Shown here one piece after another: positions 8,166 through 16,537 of a stretch of 64,000 nucleotides of DNA (the first letter of the stretch is position 1; each line of letters opens with the position of its first letter). The translations under genes and the position numbers were made by a program. Location: the NCBI RefSeq assembly GCF_900188225.1, contig NZ_FZOC01000001.1:186001-250000 (forward strand), written 5' to 3'. The notes beneath the pieces are model-generated. The model saw only the letters and a list, made by a program, of their open reading frames with translations. It did no database searches and was not told the DNA's origin. The stretch is from Humidesulfovibrio mexicanus (lineage in GTDB: Bacteria > Desulfobacterota > Desulfovibrionia > Desulfovibrionales > Desulfovibrionaceae).

Positions 8166-10226
8166 TTAAAACGTCGCGCCAAGTTCCACGCCAACCGTAA
8201 GCGGCGACGCCATGACCGCCGGCGCCAGCGTTCCGGGCATGAATTGAAAGGCGCGCACCACATAACGCTCATCACCAAGGTTCTTACCCACCAGCGCGGC
8301 GTGCCAATGCTCGGCCCTGTAGCCGACCTTGGCGTTCACCAGGGTATACGGGTCCTGTTTGAGCGTGTTCATTTCGTCCAGGTACTTGGTCCCGAAGCGC
8401 GTTGCGTCGAAGCCCATGAAAAAGCCGCTTGCGTGCTGGTAGGTGAAGCCGCCACCAAAGCTCGAATCAGCCGTATTGGGGATGTACTTGCCGGAAGGAT
8501 CGCCGGAGGCCATGGGCTTGTATTCGTCGAACTTCGCGTCCATGAAGCCGCCCTGACCGAATACCGTCAGGCCCGGCAACGGTGCCCACTGGATCTCGGC
8601 CTCCATACCCCGGCTGTGGCTTTTGGCCGCGTTCTGCCTTGACTGCACGCCGCCAGCGGTGATGGCCGTCACCTGCATGTCGTCCCAGACGATGCTGAAC
8701 GCTGCGGCGCTCAAACGCAGGGAACGATCAAAAAGTTCGGCCTTGTATCCCAACTCGTAGGTGAGAGAATACTCAGGAGAAACCACGGGGCTGTCACGCA
8801 AGGTGGTGATGTTGGTCTCGTTGGCGGTGAAATCGCCCGAGCGCGAGCCCCTGCTCACGGAAACGTAGGCGGTCTGCCTGTCGGCAAACTCCCAAGAAAG
8901 CGATGCGCTGGGCAGCACGCTCGTCCAGCCTTTCGTCATGGCGAAGTCGGCGTTGCTGTCAAGGCTGCGCCATTTGAAGGCCTGGCGTTCGTAGCCCAGA
9001 CGCAGCCCGCCAGTGAGCTCCCAACCCGGCAGAAAACGCCAGCCTGCCTGCCCGAAGGCTGCGGCGGAATTGTTGCCGATGGACGCTGTGGACGCACCAG
9101 TGGCGAATGCGCCCGTGCCGCCGGTGTCATAGTCCGTGTTCTCGTGCAGCAGGAACATGCCCCCAAGCCAACGCCAGGGCCCCTGCCCTTCCGGCGAGGC
9201 CACGCGCATCTCGTGGGTCAGTGTGCTGAAGTCTTCCTTGTAGTCCAGGTTGAACAACGCCGCCGAAGAGGTATCCATGTCCATGAGCATCTTGTAGCGC
9301 GAGGCGGAGTAGGCGGTAATGCTGGTGAACCGCCCCATTTCCATGTCCCGGTTCACGGTGAGCATGGCGGTGGAAAGCCCGCCCTTGTCCAGCCCCGGCT
9401 CGTCGCTCTGGGCGTGGTAGGTGCGCCCGTTGGCCATGTTGGTCCAGCCCATGGCGCCGTGATACTCGTCCAGAATGCCAGCCAGGGTCACGTCCGTCCG
9501 GCTGTCGATGTCCGCCCTGAGCTTCAGGTGCATCCCGTTCTGCCAGGAGCTGTCGGCATCGTTCTTGCCGTACATGTCGTTGGTGATGAAACCGTCTGAG
9601 GAACTCCGCCAACCCGACACCCGGTAGCTCAACACATCGTTGATGGGACCGCCCAGGGCCGCCTTGAAGGTGGCCTCTCCATAGGAGCCGTAGCTTACGT
9701 CGGCCTTGCCTTCCAACATCCGCGATGGTTGCGGAGTGAAGACGTTGATGACGCCCGCGTTGGTGTTGCGCCCATAAAGCGCGCCCTGTCCGCCGCGCAG
9801 CACCTCAATGCGCTCCACGTCGTAGAGCGAGTCCAGGCCGACATAGGGCAGCGTGGCCCCGTCTATGTTGACGTTCCAGGTCTTGGACATGGTGGTGACC
9901 CCACCAATGCCACGGTAGTTGAACTCCGTGAAGTGCGCGCCAAACTTCTGCATGTTCAGGTTGGGCACCAACACGGGCAGGTCGCGCAAATTCTCCACGC
10001 CCAGGTCCTCAATCTGCTGCTGGTCCAGAGCGGTGACGCTCACCGGGACCTTCACGAGATCCTGCTGGACCTTCTGCGCAGAGACGACGACCGGGCTCAG
10101 CCTCGTGGCGTTGTCCTGCTCTTCCGCAGCAAGGGCCAATTCGACCGAACCGGAAAAGGTGGCCAGCATGGTGCCCGCGGCAATCAGGCAGGCCAGCGTT
10201 GTCATATTCCGTGAATGTGGGGGCAT
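8166..10226 (-). CDS. TonB-dependent outer-membrane receptor (iron/siderophore type)
   Basis: 686 residues. A signal peptide (ends ...VELALAAEE) is followed by a TonB-box-like stretch (LSPVVVSAQKVQQDL). The plug domain carries VERIEVLRGGQGALYGRNTNAGVINV, and a 22-strand-type barrel ends in a terminal Phe (VELGATF). Two ATGs lie 6 bp apart; AAGGAG abuts the first but sits 6 bases before the second, so I start it at 10226 (MPPHSRN). It is followed by feoA after 16 bp. The ligand is unknown; pairing with FeoAB and PchR-like regulators points to an iron complex. It is related to the second receptor of the island. Confidence 0.93.
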   Translation of the reverse strand: MPPHSRNMTTLACLIAAGTMLATFSGSVELALAAEEQDNATRLSPVVVSAQKVQQDLVKVPVSVTALDQQQIEDLGVENLRDLPVLVPNLNMQKFGAHFTEFNYRGIGGVTTMSKTWNVNIDGATLPYVGLDSLYDVERIEVLRGGQGALYGRNTNAGVINVFTPQPSRMLEGKADVSYGSYGEATFKAALGGPINDVLSYRVSGWRSSSDGFITNDMYGKNDADSSWQNGMHLKLRADIDSRTDVTLAGILDEYHGAMGWTNMANGRTYHAQSDEPGLDKGGLSTAMLTVNRDMEMGRFTSITAYSASRYKMLMDMDTSSAALFNLDYKEDFSTLTHEMRVASPEGQGPWRWLGGMFLLHENTDYDTGGTGAFATGASTASIGNNSAAAFGQAGWRFLPGWELTGGLRLGYERQAFKWRSLDSNADFAMTKGWTSVLPSASLSWEFADRQTAYVSVSRGSRSGDFTANETNITTLRDSPVVSPEYSLTYELGYKAELFDRSLRLSAAAFSIVWDDMQVTAITAGGVQSRQNAAKSHSRGMEAEIQWAPLPGLTVFGQGGFMDAKFDEYKPMASGDPSGKYIPNTADSSFGGGFTYQHASGFFMGFDATRFGTKYLDEMNTLKQDPYTLVNAKVGYRAEHWHAALVGKNLGDERYVVRAFQFMPGTLAPAVMASPLTVGVELGATF

Positions 10227-10307
10227 GTGCATCTCCTTGAAATTTTGTCCTCCCCAGCTACCTCCAAGGCACACGACGCCGCTCCCCGTTTTCACACCAG
10301 CATTGCC

Positions 10308-10337
10308 CAATTTTAAATCAAATTCCCTTCCTTCAAA
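10308..10337 (-). promoter_or_regulatory. Candidate promoter of the TonB receptor-feoAB unit
   Basis: On the minus strand TTTGAA (10337-10332) and TAAAAT (10315-10310) are 16 bases apart. This gives a leader of about 80 bases before the receptor ATG. Visual match only. Confidence 0.35.
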
Positions 10338-10340
10338 GGC

Positions 10341-10369
10341 TTGATGCCGGACATGAATTTGAATATTAT
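10341..10369 (+). promoter_or_regulatory. Sigma-70-type promoter of the AraC regulator pair
   Basis: TTGATG (10341-10346), a 17-base spacer and TATTAT (10364-10369), 30 bases before the ATG of the first regulator. The -10 element lies inside the Fur-box-like palindrome. Confidence 0.55.
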
Positions 10370-10374
10370 TCTCA
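10360..10374. promoter_or_regulatory. Fur-box-like palindrome in the divergent intergenic region
   Basis: TGAATATTATTCTCA reads on the other strand as TGAGAATAATATTCA. It matches the 7-1-7 Fur consensus TGATAATNATTATCA at 11 of the 14 specified positions. It overlaps the -10 of the regulator promoter and lies upstream of the divergent receptor-feoAB unit. Fur repression under iron sufficiency is inferred. Confidence 0.6.
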
Positions 10375-10399
10375 AAAAGAACAAAACGACGGAGCACCC

Positions 10400-11317
10400 A
10401 TGCCTTCCGAACCCGGTACCAAGAGCCTTCAAACACATGTGCTGCCCCCCCAGGTTCTGCGCCAGGGCGGGGTGGAGGTGTTCCCCGGCATGACCCTTTT
10501 CCCTGCCCTGCTGCCCCACGGCAAAAGCGTATCCGGCACGTTTGAAACCCCTCGGGAAACGCTGGAGTTCGGCTACATGCTGCGTGGCAGAGCCAGGGCG
10601 GAAAGCCGCGACCAAAGCAAACGGTATTGCATCGATATGCCCCAAGACACCGTCATCCTGCGTAGACCTCCCGGATTGCCAGGGGTGTTCCACGGCAGCT
10701 CCGATGACGACCTTGCCCTTATCGGGCTGGAGTTCACTCCGGAATCGGCGGAACGGCACCTGTGGCCTTGGCGGCCCGGCGCCCAGCCCGAACCCGTCGT
10801 CACCGCGTCACTCTCCGCGCAGGAACGCTACTTGGCCTGGCAGCTACTGGAGTCGGACACGACCCTATCCTTCGGCCCGCTGCTCCGTCAGGGGCTTGTG
10901 CTCCAACTGCTGTCCGTGACCTTGGGGCGTCTACACGGCGTTGACCGATGCGAACGCGCGAACATCGCCCCGTTCGAGCGCAGAAAGGTGAACGCGGCCA
11001 GGGATCTGCTCGACCAGTGTCTGGAAACCCCGGCCGACCTGGCCGACATGGCGCGTGAAGTCGGCCTGCCGCCCGCGCGTCTCAAGGCCGGGTTCGTGGC
11101 CCTCCACGGCATGACGCCGTTCCGCTATCTCCATGAGCAACGGATGCAACACGCCCGGCTGCTCATTGAACAGGAGGACTGCTCGGTGAGCGAGGCCGCC
11201 TGGCGCATCGGGTATACAAACGTCAGCCACTTCGGTGCAGCCTTCAAGCGCCGGTTCGGAGATCTTCCGGGCGATCTGCGCAAAAGCTGCATTGCATTGG
11301 GAAAGGCGCGGCCATGA
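10400..11317 (+). CDS. AraC-family (PchR/YbtA-like) transcriptional regulator, first of a tandem pair
   Basis: 305 residues. An N-terminal ligand-sensing region is followed by a C-terminal double helix-turn-helix from about residue 205: LADMAREVGLPPARLKAGF, then FRYLHEQRMQHARLLIE and VSEAAWRIGYTNVSHFGAAF. The 'LKAGF' form of the first HTH is typical of PchR-type siderophore regulators, which bind the ferri-siderophore and activate its receptor. GGAG lies 5 bases before the ATG. The gene overlaps the second regulator by 4 bases and is divergent from the receptor-feoAB unit. Confidence 0.9.
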   Translation: MPSEPGTKSLQTHVLPPQVLRQGGVEVFPGMTLFPALLPHGKSVSGTFETPRETLEFGYMLRGRARAESRDQSKRYCIDMPQDTVILRRPPGLPGVFHGSSDDDLALIGLEFTPESAERHLWPWRPGAQPEPVVTASLSAQERYLAWQLLESDTTLSFGPLLRQGLVLQLLSVTLGRLHGVDRCERANIAPFERRKVNAARDLLDQCLETPADLADMAREVGLPPARLKAGFVALHGMTPFRYLHEQRMQHARLLIEQEDCSVSEAAWRIGYTNVSHFGAAFKRRFGDLPGDLRKSCIALGKARP

Positions 11318-12273
11318 AACTGTATTGCGGCGTTCGGGAATCCAATGTGGACTACCGGCCAGAAACAGGAGGGCCGCAGTGGCAGGTTATAAGCGCCGAA
11401 CTGCGGCCGGGAATGCTGTGTGTGGCATCACGTCTGGATGCAGCAAAGTCCGGGAGCTTCGATTTCGAAATTGAGAACCCGCCTGTGCATTTCGGAGGCA
11501 TCCTCCATGGCAGCAACCGTTGCAGTTACTCCAGCGGACAGCTCAAGGGGCATGAAGTGGTACGCACAGGCGGCGACAACGGCATAGTGTGCCTGCCAAA
11601 AACAACGGGACGAGTGGAATGCGCCCCAGGTGAAGATGCCTGTGTTGTAACCGTGCTGGTTTCTCCTAATGTGTTGCGTCACTATCTGGACGATGCCAAG
11701 GAACAGACGCCGCAGCCTCTGCGCCGCGTACTGCGGCCATACCCGGAGCAACTGCTTTGGCGGGGAAGGCGCAACGCCAGAAAGACCTACCTGCTTGGCG
11801 CGCTGCTGGAAACCCTGCGCCATCGCCCTGCCTGGCGGCTCATGCAGGAAAGCATGGCCTTGGAACTTGTCGCGCTACAGCTTGAGGAGTGCCGCGAGGA
11901 ACAACGGCACCCCCCTACGCCACCACGCATATCAAAAGGCGATGAAGAACGTCTGCGCGAGGCCAAGCGGCTCCTGCTGCTTGATCTGGAACATCCTCCG
12001 AGCATCTCCCAGCTTGCGCGCCTTGCGGGACTGAGCGAAAAAAAGCTCAAGGCAGGATTTCCCGTTCTCTTCGGCGATACCGTGTACGGCTGCTTTCGCG
12101 CGCACAGGCTGAATCATGCGCGCCGCCTCATTGAGGAGGACCGGCTGTCCGTCAGCGAAGTGGCCTACAGCATCGGCTATTTGAACTTGAGCCATTTCAG
12201 CCAAGCCTTCCGGGTACGTTTCGGCATGAACCCCAGCGAGCTTCTGCGCCGACGTTCCGAAAAACTGCCATAA
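11314..12273 (+). CDS. AraC-family (PchR-like) transcriptional regulator, second of a tandem pair
   Basis: 319 residues. Its C-terminal DNA-binding domain is clear (ISQLARLAGLSEKKLKAGF, VYGCFRAHRLNHARRLIE, VSEVAYSIGYLNLSHFSQAF). The N-terminus differs from that of its neighbour, so the two may sense different ligands or act together. The start overlaps the previous stop (ATGA), so translation is coupled. It lies 120 bp upstream of the second TonB receptor, its likely target. Confidence 0.9.
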   Translation: MKLYCGVRESNVDYRPETGGPQWQVISAELRPGMLCVASRLDAAKSGSFDFEIENPPVHFGGILHGSNRCSYSSGQLKGHEVVRTGGDNGIVCLPKTTGRVECAPGEDACVVTVLVSPNVLRHYLDDAKEQTPQPLRRVLRPYPEQLLWRGRRNARKTYLLGALLETLRHRPAWRLMQESMALELVALQLEECREEQRHPPTPPRISKGDEERLREAKRLLLLDLEHPPSISQLARLAGLSEKKLKAGFPVLFGDTVYGCFRAHRLNHARRLIEEDRLSVSEVAYSIGYLNLSHFSQAFRVRFGMNPSELLRRRSEKLP

Positions 12274-12281
12274 GGCGCCGC

Positions 12282-12302
12282 GCGGGGCAATCTCGGCCCC
12301 GC
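12282..12302 (+). terminator. GC hairpin after the regulator pair
   Basis: GCGGGGC (12282-12288) and GCCCCGC (12296-12302) form a 7-bp stem with a 7-base loop, 9 bases after the stop codon. No T-run follows, so it may be a weak or Rho-assisted terminator. Confidence 0.4.
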
Positions 12303-12335
12303 AACGGTTAGCGCCCCGCCGTCCTCTTCGGCTAG

Positions 12336-12358
12336 TTGAGTTTGAACGTCAAACTCAA
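12336..12358. promoter_or_regulatory. Perfect 10-bp inverted repeat upstream of the receptor-transport operon
   Basis: TTGAGTTTGA, spacer ACG, then TCAAACTCAA. It is centred about 47 bp before the receptor ATG, in the only gap between the regulators and the operon. It could be an operator for the PchR-like regulators or another dimeric repressor. It has no T-run, so it is less likely to be a terminator. Confidence 0.5.
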
Positions 12359-12393
12359 ATCGGGTCCGCTCCGTGCGGGCCTTGGAGGACGCA

Positions 12394-14469
12394 ATGCTTT
12401 TACGTTCGCTTTGGCTGGCGCCGCTGCTGTTGGTCCCAGTCCTGGCCCTTGCAGATGACGGAGCTGGAGCGTTCCGAGCGGATAACGCAACAGAGCCGCA
12501 CTTGCTCGAAACCGTCCGCGTCACCGCCACCAAGCGCGAAGAGGAGCTCCAGCGCGTTCCAGCCAGCGTTTCCGCGTTGGACGAGACCTCTCTGGAGCAG
12601 ATGGGCGCGCAAAAACTGGGCGAAGCCGTCCGCGCCCTGCCCAACGTGCACCTCAAGCAGGCCACATCGGGTTCGGCTTTGGTGATACGAGGCCTATCCA
12701 CCATAGACACCTCGCTCTACAACTCCGGCGGTCTTTACGTGGACGGGGTCGCCCGCCCACTCACCTATATGCAGAACCTCGACCTCATGGACGTGGAGCG
12801 CATCGAGGTGCTGCGCGGCCCGCAAGGCACGCTCTATGGCCGCAACAGCGATTCCGGCGTGGTCAACGTGGTGCTGCGCCAACCCGGACTCGAACCATCG
12901 GCCCGCATCTTTGCCGACTATGGATCGTACAACTCGCTGCGCACCGGGGCCAGCTTCAGCACCCCTCTGGACTTCCAAACCCTCTTCCTCTCCGGCAGCC
13001 TTCTCCGCAACGCCACGGACGGCTTCACCACCAATGTTTCAAAGAACGACGACAGGGCGGCCAAAAGCACCTACCTCATGGGGCGAGGCTCACTCCTCTG
13101 GAAGCCGCGCGAGGACTTCGACATGACCCTGTCGTTCGACTCCGACAACTCCTCCGACGGCGTCGGCAAATTGCGATACGAAACCGGAACCAACGCCTCC
13201 AGACGGTTCAAGGTCCGCTCCAATGCAGCGGACGACTCCAGAGAAAACAGCCTGGGACAGACCCTCAAGTTGCGTTGGAGCGCCGACTTCGGCGAGGTAT
13301 CTGCGGCATCCTCCTTCCGAGACTATACTTACGGCTTTCTTACGGACCTGGACAGGACCGCGGCGGCGCAAGGCTACTCGAACATGGCATTGCAGCAAAA
13401 CAGCTGGAGTCAGGAACTGCGCCTGGCCTCCCCGGTCGGGAGCGCGATGACCTGGCTGGCTGGGGTATACGCCGGCCGAGACGATACCTCGGTGCGCTTC
13501 GACCGCATCCGCGCGGTGGGCAACCTGTATCTCGACACGTCCATGACCGAGGCAAGCTACGCCTTGTTCGGCCAGGGCACCGTGCCATTGTGGGAGGGAC
13601 TGCGCCTGACCGTTGGGCTTCGGGCCGAGGCGACGCAAAGCCGTGGGACCCAACGCTATGCGACCGCCCTCCTCTCCCGAGAGTATGGAAAGAATCTGGA
13701 CGACACGGCTCTGCTGCCCACTGCCTCGCTGGCCTACGACTTTGCCAAAGACGTGACGGCTTACGCCACCTTTGCGCAAGGCTATCTCTCGGGCGGCTAC
13801 AACCCCTTTTCAGCCACAGATCAGACGTCCTTCTTCTACAGGGCGGAGCACACCACAAACTACGAGCTCGGCCTCAAAACGGCCTGGCTGGACGGACGGC
13901 TCACGGCAAATGCCGCGCTGTTCCACACCGAGGTGCGCGACAAGCAGGTGCGCCAGGAAGTTCCCGGAGGTGGCGTCGGGGCATGGTCCTTCTCCAACGC
14001 CCCGGAAGCCCATGTGGACGGGATGGAGATTGAATTCAAGGCCCTGCCCTGGACTGGATGGGAACTCTCTGCCGGAGCGGGCTACGCCAAAAGCGAGGTG
14101 GACCGCTGGAAGGCAAGCGTCGGCGGTACGCAATACGATTACAAGGGTAAACGTTTACCTTGGGCTCCGGAAATCACCTGGAACCTTGGCGCGCTTTATA
14201 CGCACGAAAGCGGCGTATTCGGCCGGGTGGATGTGCTCGGTGCGGGCAAGCAGTACTTCGACGCGGAGAATACGCTGCTCCAGACCCCATACCAGACCGT
14301 GAACCTTCGGCTGGGCTATGCCCGTGACGGCTGGGAGTTCGCCCTCTGGGCCAAAAACGTTTTCGACACGGCATACACCACAAAGCAGGTCAAAGATACG
14401 GCGGGAAACCGCATGGTTGAGGACGGCGACCCACAAACCTTCGGAATAAGCGCTGCATGGAGCTTCTGA
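12394..14469 (+). CDS. TonB-dependent outer-membrane receptor, first gene of metal-complex uptake operon
   Basis: 691 residues. The signal peptide is MLLRSLWLAPLLLVPVLALA, followed by a TonB-box-like ETVRVTATKREEELQ. The plug carries VERIEVLRGPQGTLYGRNSDSGVVNV and the barrel ends in the terminal aromatic GISAAWSF. The ATG at 12394 has GGAGG 6-7 bases upstream; a GTG 21 bp earlier is in frame but lacks one. Its stop shares one base with the start of the methyltransferase gene. It resembles FyuA/siderophore-type receptors and the other receptor in this island. The ligand is unknown. Confidence 0.93.
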   Translation: MLLRSLWLAPLLLVPVLALADDGAGAFRADNATEPHLLETVRVTATKREEELQRVPASVSALDETSLEQMGAQKLGEAVRALPNVHLKQATSGSALVIRGLSTIDTSLYNSGGLYVDGVARPLTYMQNLDLMDVERIEVLRGPQGTLYGRNSDSGVVNVVLRQPGLEPSARIFADYGSYNSLRTGASFSTPLDFQTLFLSGSLLRNATDGFTTNVSKNDDRAAKSTYLMGRGSLLWKPREDFDMTLSFDSDNSSDGVGKLRYETGTNASRRFKVRSNAADDSRENSLGQTLKLRWSADFGEVSAASSFRDYTYGFLTDLDRTAAAQGYSNMALQQNSWSQELRLASPVGSAMTWLAGVYAGRDDTSVRFDRIRAVGNLYLDTSMTEASYALFGQGTVPLWEGLRLTVGLRAEATQSRGTQRYATALLSREYGKNLDDTALLPTASLAYDFAKDVTAYATFAQGYLSGGYNPFSATDQTSFFYRAEHTTNYELGLKTAWLDGRLTANAALFHTEVRDKQVRQEVPGGGVGAWSFSNAPEAHVDGMEIEFKALPWTGWELSAGAGYAKSEVDRWKASVGGTQYDYKGKRLPWAPEITWNLGALYTHESGVFGRVDVLGAGKQYFDAENTLLQTPYQTVNLRLGYARDGWEFALWAKNVFDTAYTTKQVKDTAGNRMVEDGDPQTFGISAAWSF

Positions 14470-15524
14470 TGGACACCTTGGCACACGACGACATGCTTCT
14501 TGGATTCGCCCCCCTGGGCGAGTGGCTTCTGGGGCCTGTACGCATGGCCCTGCTCACCACCGCAATCGAACTCGGCATCCCTGAACTCCTTGCCACAACC
14601 AGCGATGCGGATGAGGTGGCGCGCCAACTCGACGCGCATTCCGGAAACACCCGGTTGCTGCTCGACGCCATGGCGGCGATGGGCTTGGCCGAAAAGCACG
14701 GCAACGCGTATGCGAACTCGCCCCTGGCGGAACGGCATCTGCGTGACGGTTCGGAAACCAACCTGCTGGACGTGATCCAGCGGATGACCGCCATGCAGCA
14801 CAAAAACCTGGTTCGACTTGCCGATCTTGTCCGCAACGGGCCGCCGCCGCTCAAGCAGGAGGACAAGTTGGAGAACCCGGAACTTTGGCGCAAGGCCGCG
14901 CGTGGGCTGGCCAACTACCAGCGTTCCGGACTGGCGCAATACGCCGCGAGCCTTGTGGCCGCGCTGCCGGAATCCGCAAGCCTGAAACATATGCTCGACC
15001 TTGGCGGGGGGCCTGGCGTTGTGGGCATGGCCATCGTCGAACGCCATCCAGGCATGACCGGGGTGTTGTGCGACATGCCCAACGTGGCGGAGACCGCGCA
15101 GGCGGAGATTGCGGCCAAAGGCCTCAGCAACCGCATTCGTGTCCTTTCCGGCGATTACAATACGCTCGACCTGGGGGGCGGCTTCGACCTCGTATGGGCC
15201 AGCCATACCCTGTACTACGCCAAGGAGCTTGATGGTTTCATGGGCAAGCTGCTCGATTGTCTCAATCCCGGCGGCGTGTTCGTGAGCCTGCACGAGGGCC
15301 TGGAGCAAGGGCGGACACGTCCTGAATATTGCGTGTTGTCACGCCTGTGCCTCGCACTGGAGGGGCAAGACGTCTCCTTCGACTCTGGCCGCATCGCAAA
15401 GGCAATGCTGGAAGCAGGCTTCCAATCCGTGGAAAGCCGTGTTGTGCAGCTCTCGCTGGGAAGCGCCCGGCTGGATATCGCCCGCAAGGCGGGGCGGCTG
15501 CCAGGAGCCGGAGCCCTTGCATGA
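14469..15524 (+). CDS. SAM-dependent methyltransferase, O-methyltransferase type with dimerisation domain
   Basis: 351 residues. The N-terminal winged-helix dimerisation region (ALLTTAIELGIPELLATTSD, LLLDAMAAMGLAEKHGNAY) is followed by a Rossmann domain. Its SAM motif is LDLGGGPGVVGMAIVE, with the acidic residue in LCDMPNV and DFDLVWASHTLYY and PGG downstream. This is the layout of small-molecule O-methyltransferases (Methyltransf_2). GGAG lies 6 bases before the chosen ATG; an in-frame ATG 12 bp earlier is inside the receptor gene. The gene is wedged between a TonB receptor and ABC transporter genes with 1- and 4-base overlaps, so it probably modifies the imported ligand or makes it. Confidence 0.87.
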   Translation: MDTLAHDDMLLGFAPLGEWLLGPVRMALLTTAIELGIPELLATTSDADEVARQLDAHSGNTRLLLDAMAAMGLAEKHGNAYANSPLAERHLRDGSETNLLDVIQRMTAMQHKNLVRLADLVRNGPPPLKQEDKLENPELWRKAARGLANYQRSGLAQYAASLVAALPESASLKHMLDLGGGPGVVGMAIVERHPGMTGVLCDMPNVAETAQAEIAAKGLSNRIRVLSGDYNTLDLGGGFDLVWASHTLYYAKELDGFMGKLLDCLNPGGVFVSLHEGLEQGRTRPEYCVLSRLCLALEGQDVSFDSGRIAKAMLEAGFQSVESRVVQLSLGSARLDIARKAGRLPGAGALA

Positions 15525-16537
15525 ATCGGCGGGGATTCTTGCGGTTCGCAACGTGCGGCGGCGCCGGGCTTGCCCTCGCGATAGCAGGCTGCGGCGCCCC
15601 GCAGGACACGGCCACAGCGCTTCGACTGAGCGGACCGGCCCTTGCGGAGTCACTGCCGTTGTTGCTCTTGCAACGCACGCTCCAAAGCCAAGGCCGACAG
15701 GCCGCCTTCACTCCCTGGCAGTCGCCGGATCAGTTGCGCTCCCTCATCAGCGCCGACACGGTGGATGCAGCGGTCCTCACAATCACAGCCGCTGCGGTTC
15801 TATACAACCGCGGCGTTCGCTTGCAGGTCGCCGCACTGACGGAACCTTCGCTATGGATCGTTTCAACCACCCCAGAACTCCGATCCCTTGAGCAACTGCA
15901 CGCCCAGGAAGTGTGCCTGCCCTTTGGTCCTGGCGATACTCCGGACCTGTTGCTGCGCTGTCTGGCGGACCGCCTAAACGTAACGCTTCAGCCCAGGCAT
16001 ACGGGCGGCAGCCTGGAAGCGGTCAACCTGCTTCTGGCCGGGCGCGCGCGACACGCCTTCCTGAGCGAACCTGCCGCCAGCCTTGCGGTTCGCCGAACGG
16101 CGGATGCCGGAGGCTGCGTGCTGCGCAAGGCGGTAGACGTGCGCGAGACCTGGGCCGAGGCATTTCCGGAATCCCCTCGACTGGCCCACGGCGCCCTGGC
16201 CGTGTTCGCCTCAAGATCCGACATACCGGCCCCAAGGCCGCTCGTAGCCCGGTGCGAGGAGCCGGACAGCCTAGACTGGCTGCGCGCCGCATATCTGCGC
16301 GAGGCCGCCTTGGTGGCTCGCGACCCGCACCAGGCCGCCATGCTGGCAATAGAAGTCTTCCCCGACTTGGGACGACAGACCGTGGACGGCATCGTGCCAG
16401 GCTCCGACCTGCGCCCGGCAATCGGGTCGCAAGGAAGGGATGCAGCCCAGTTCCTGCTGGCGCGGCTTTTTGAGCTGTCCCCCAAAGCCCTTGGCGGCAA
16501 GCTTCCTGGACCAGGCTTTCTGGAGCTTGGACAATGA
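15521..16537 (+). CDS. ABC transporter substrate-binding protein, SsuA/TauA/NitT-like, Tat-type lipoprotein
   Basis: 338 residues. The N-terminus MNRRGFLRF looks like a twin-arginine motif and is followed by a hydrophobic stretch ending in a lipobox (AIAGC), so the mature protein is probably a membrane-tethered periplasmic lipoprotein. The body has the two-lobed periplasmic-binding fold of the sulfonate/nitrate/thiamine-precursor class (LPLLLLQRTLQSQG, DAAVLTITAAAVLYNRG, GRARHAFLSEPAASL). The ATG overlaps the methyltransferase stop (ATGA) and the stop overlaps the permease start. The substrate is not predictable. Confidence 0.86.
   Translation: MNRRGFLRFATCGGAGLALAIAGCGAPQDTATALRLSGPALAESLPLLLLQRTLQSQGRQAAFTPWQSPDQLRSLISADTVDAAVLTITAAAVLYNRGVRLQVAALTEPSLWIVSTTPELRSLEQLHAQEVCLPFGPGDTPDLLLRCLADRLNVTLQPRHTGGSLEAVNLLLAGRARHAFLSEPAASLAVRRTADAGGCVLRKAVDVRETWAEAFPESPRLAHGALAVFASRSDIPAPRPLVARCEEPDSLDWLRAAYLREAALVARDPHQAAMLAIEVFPDLGRQTVDGIVPGSDLRPAIGSQGRDAAQFLLARLFELSPKALGGKLPGPGFLELGQ

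Noticed and set aside
12336-12358. Palindrome as the terminator of the regulator pair
   Set aside because: It has no T-run and lies 60 bp past the stop; a separate GC hairpin is nearer the stop. An operator fits better.
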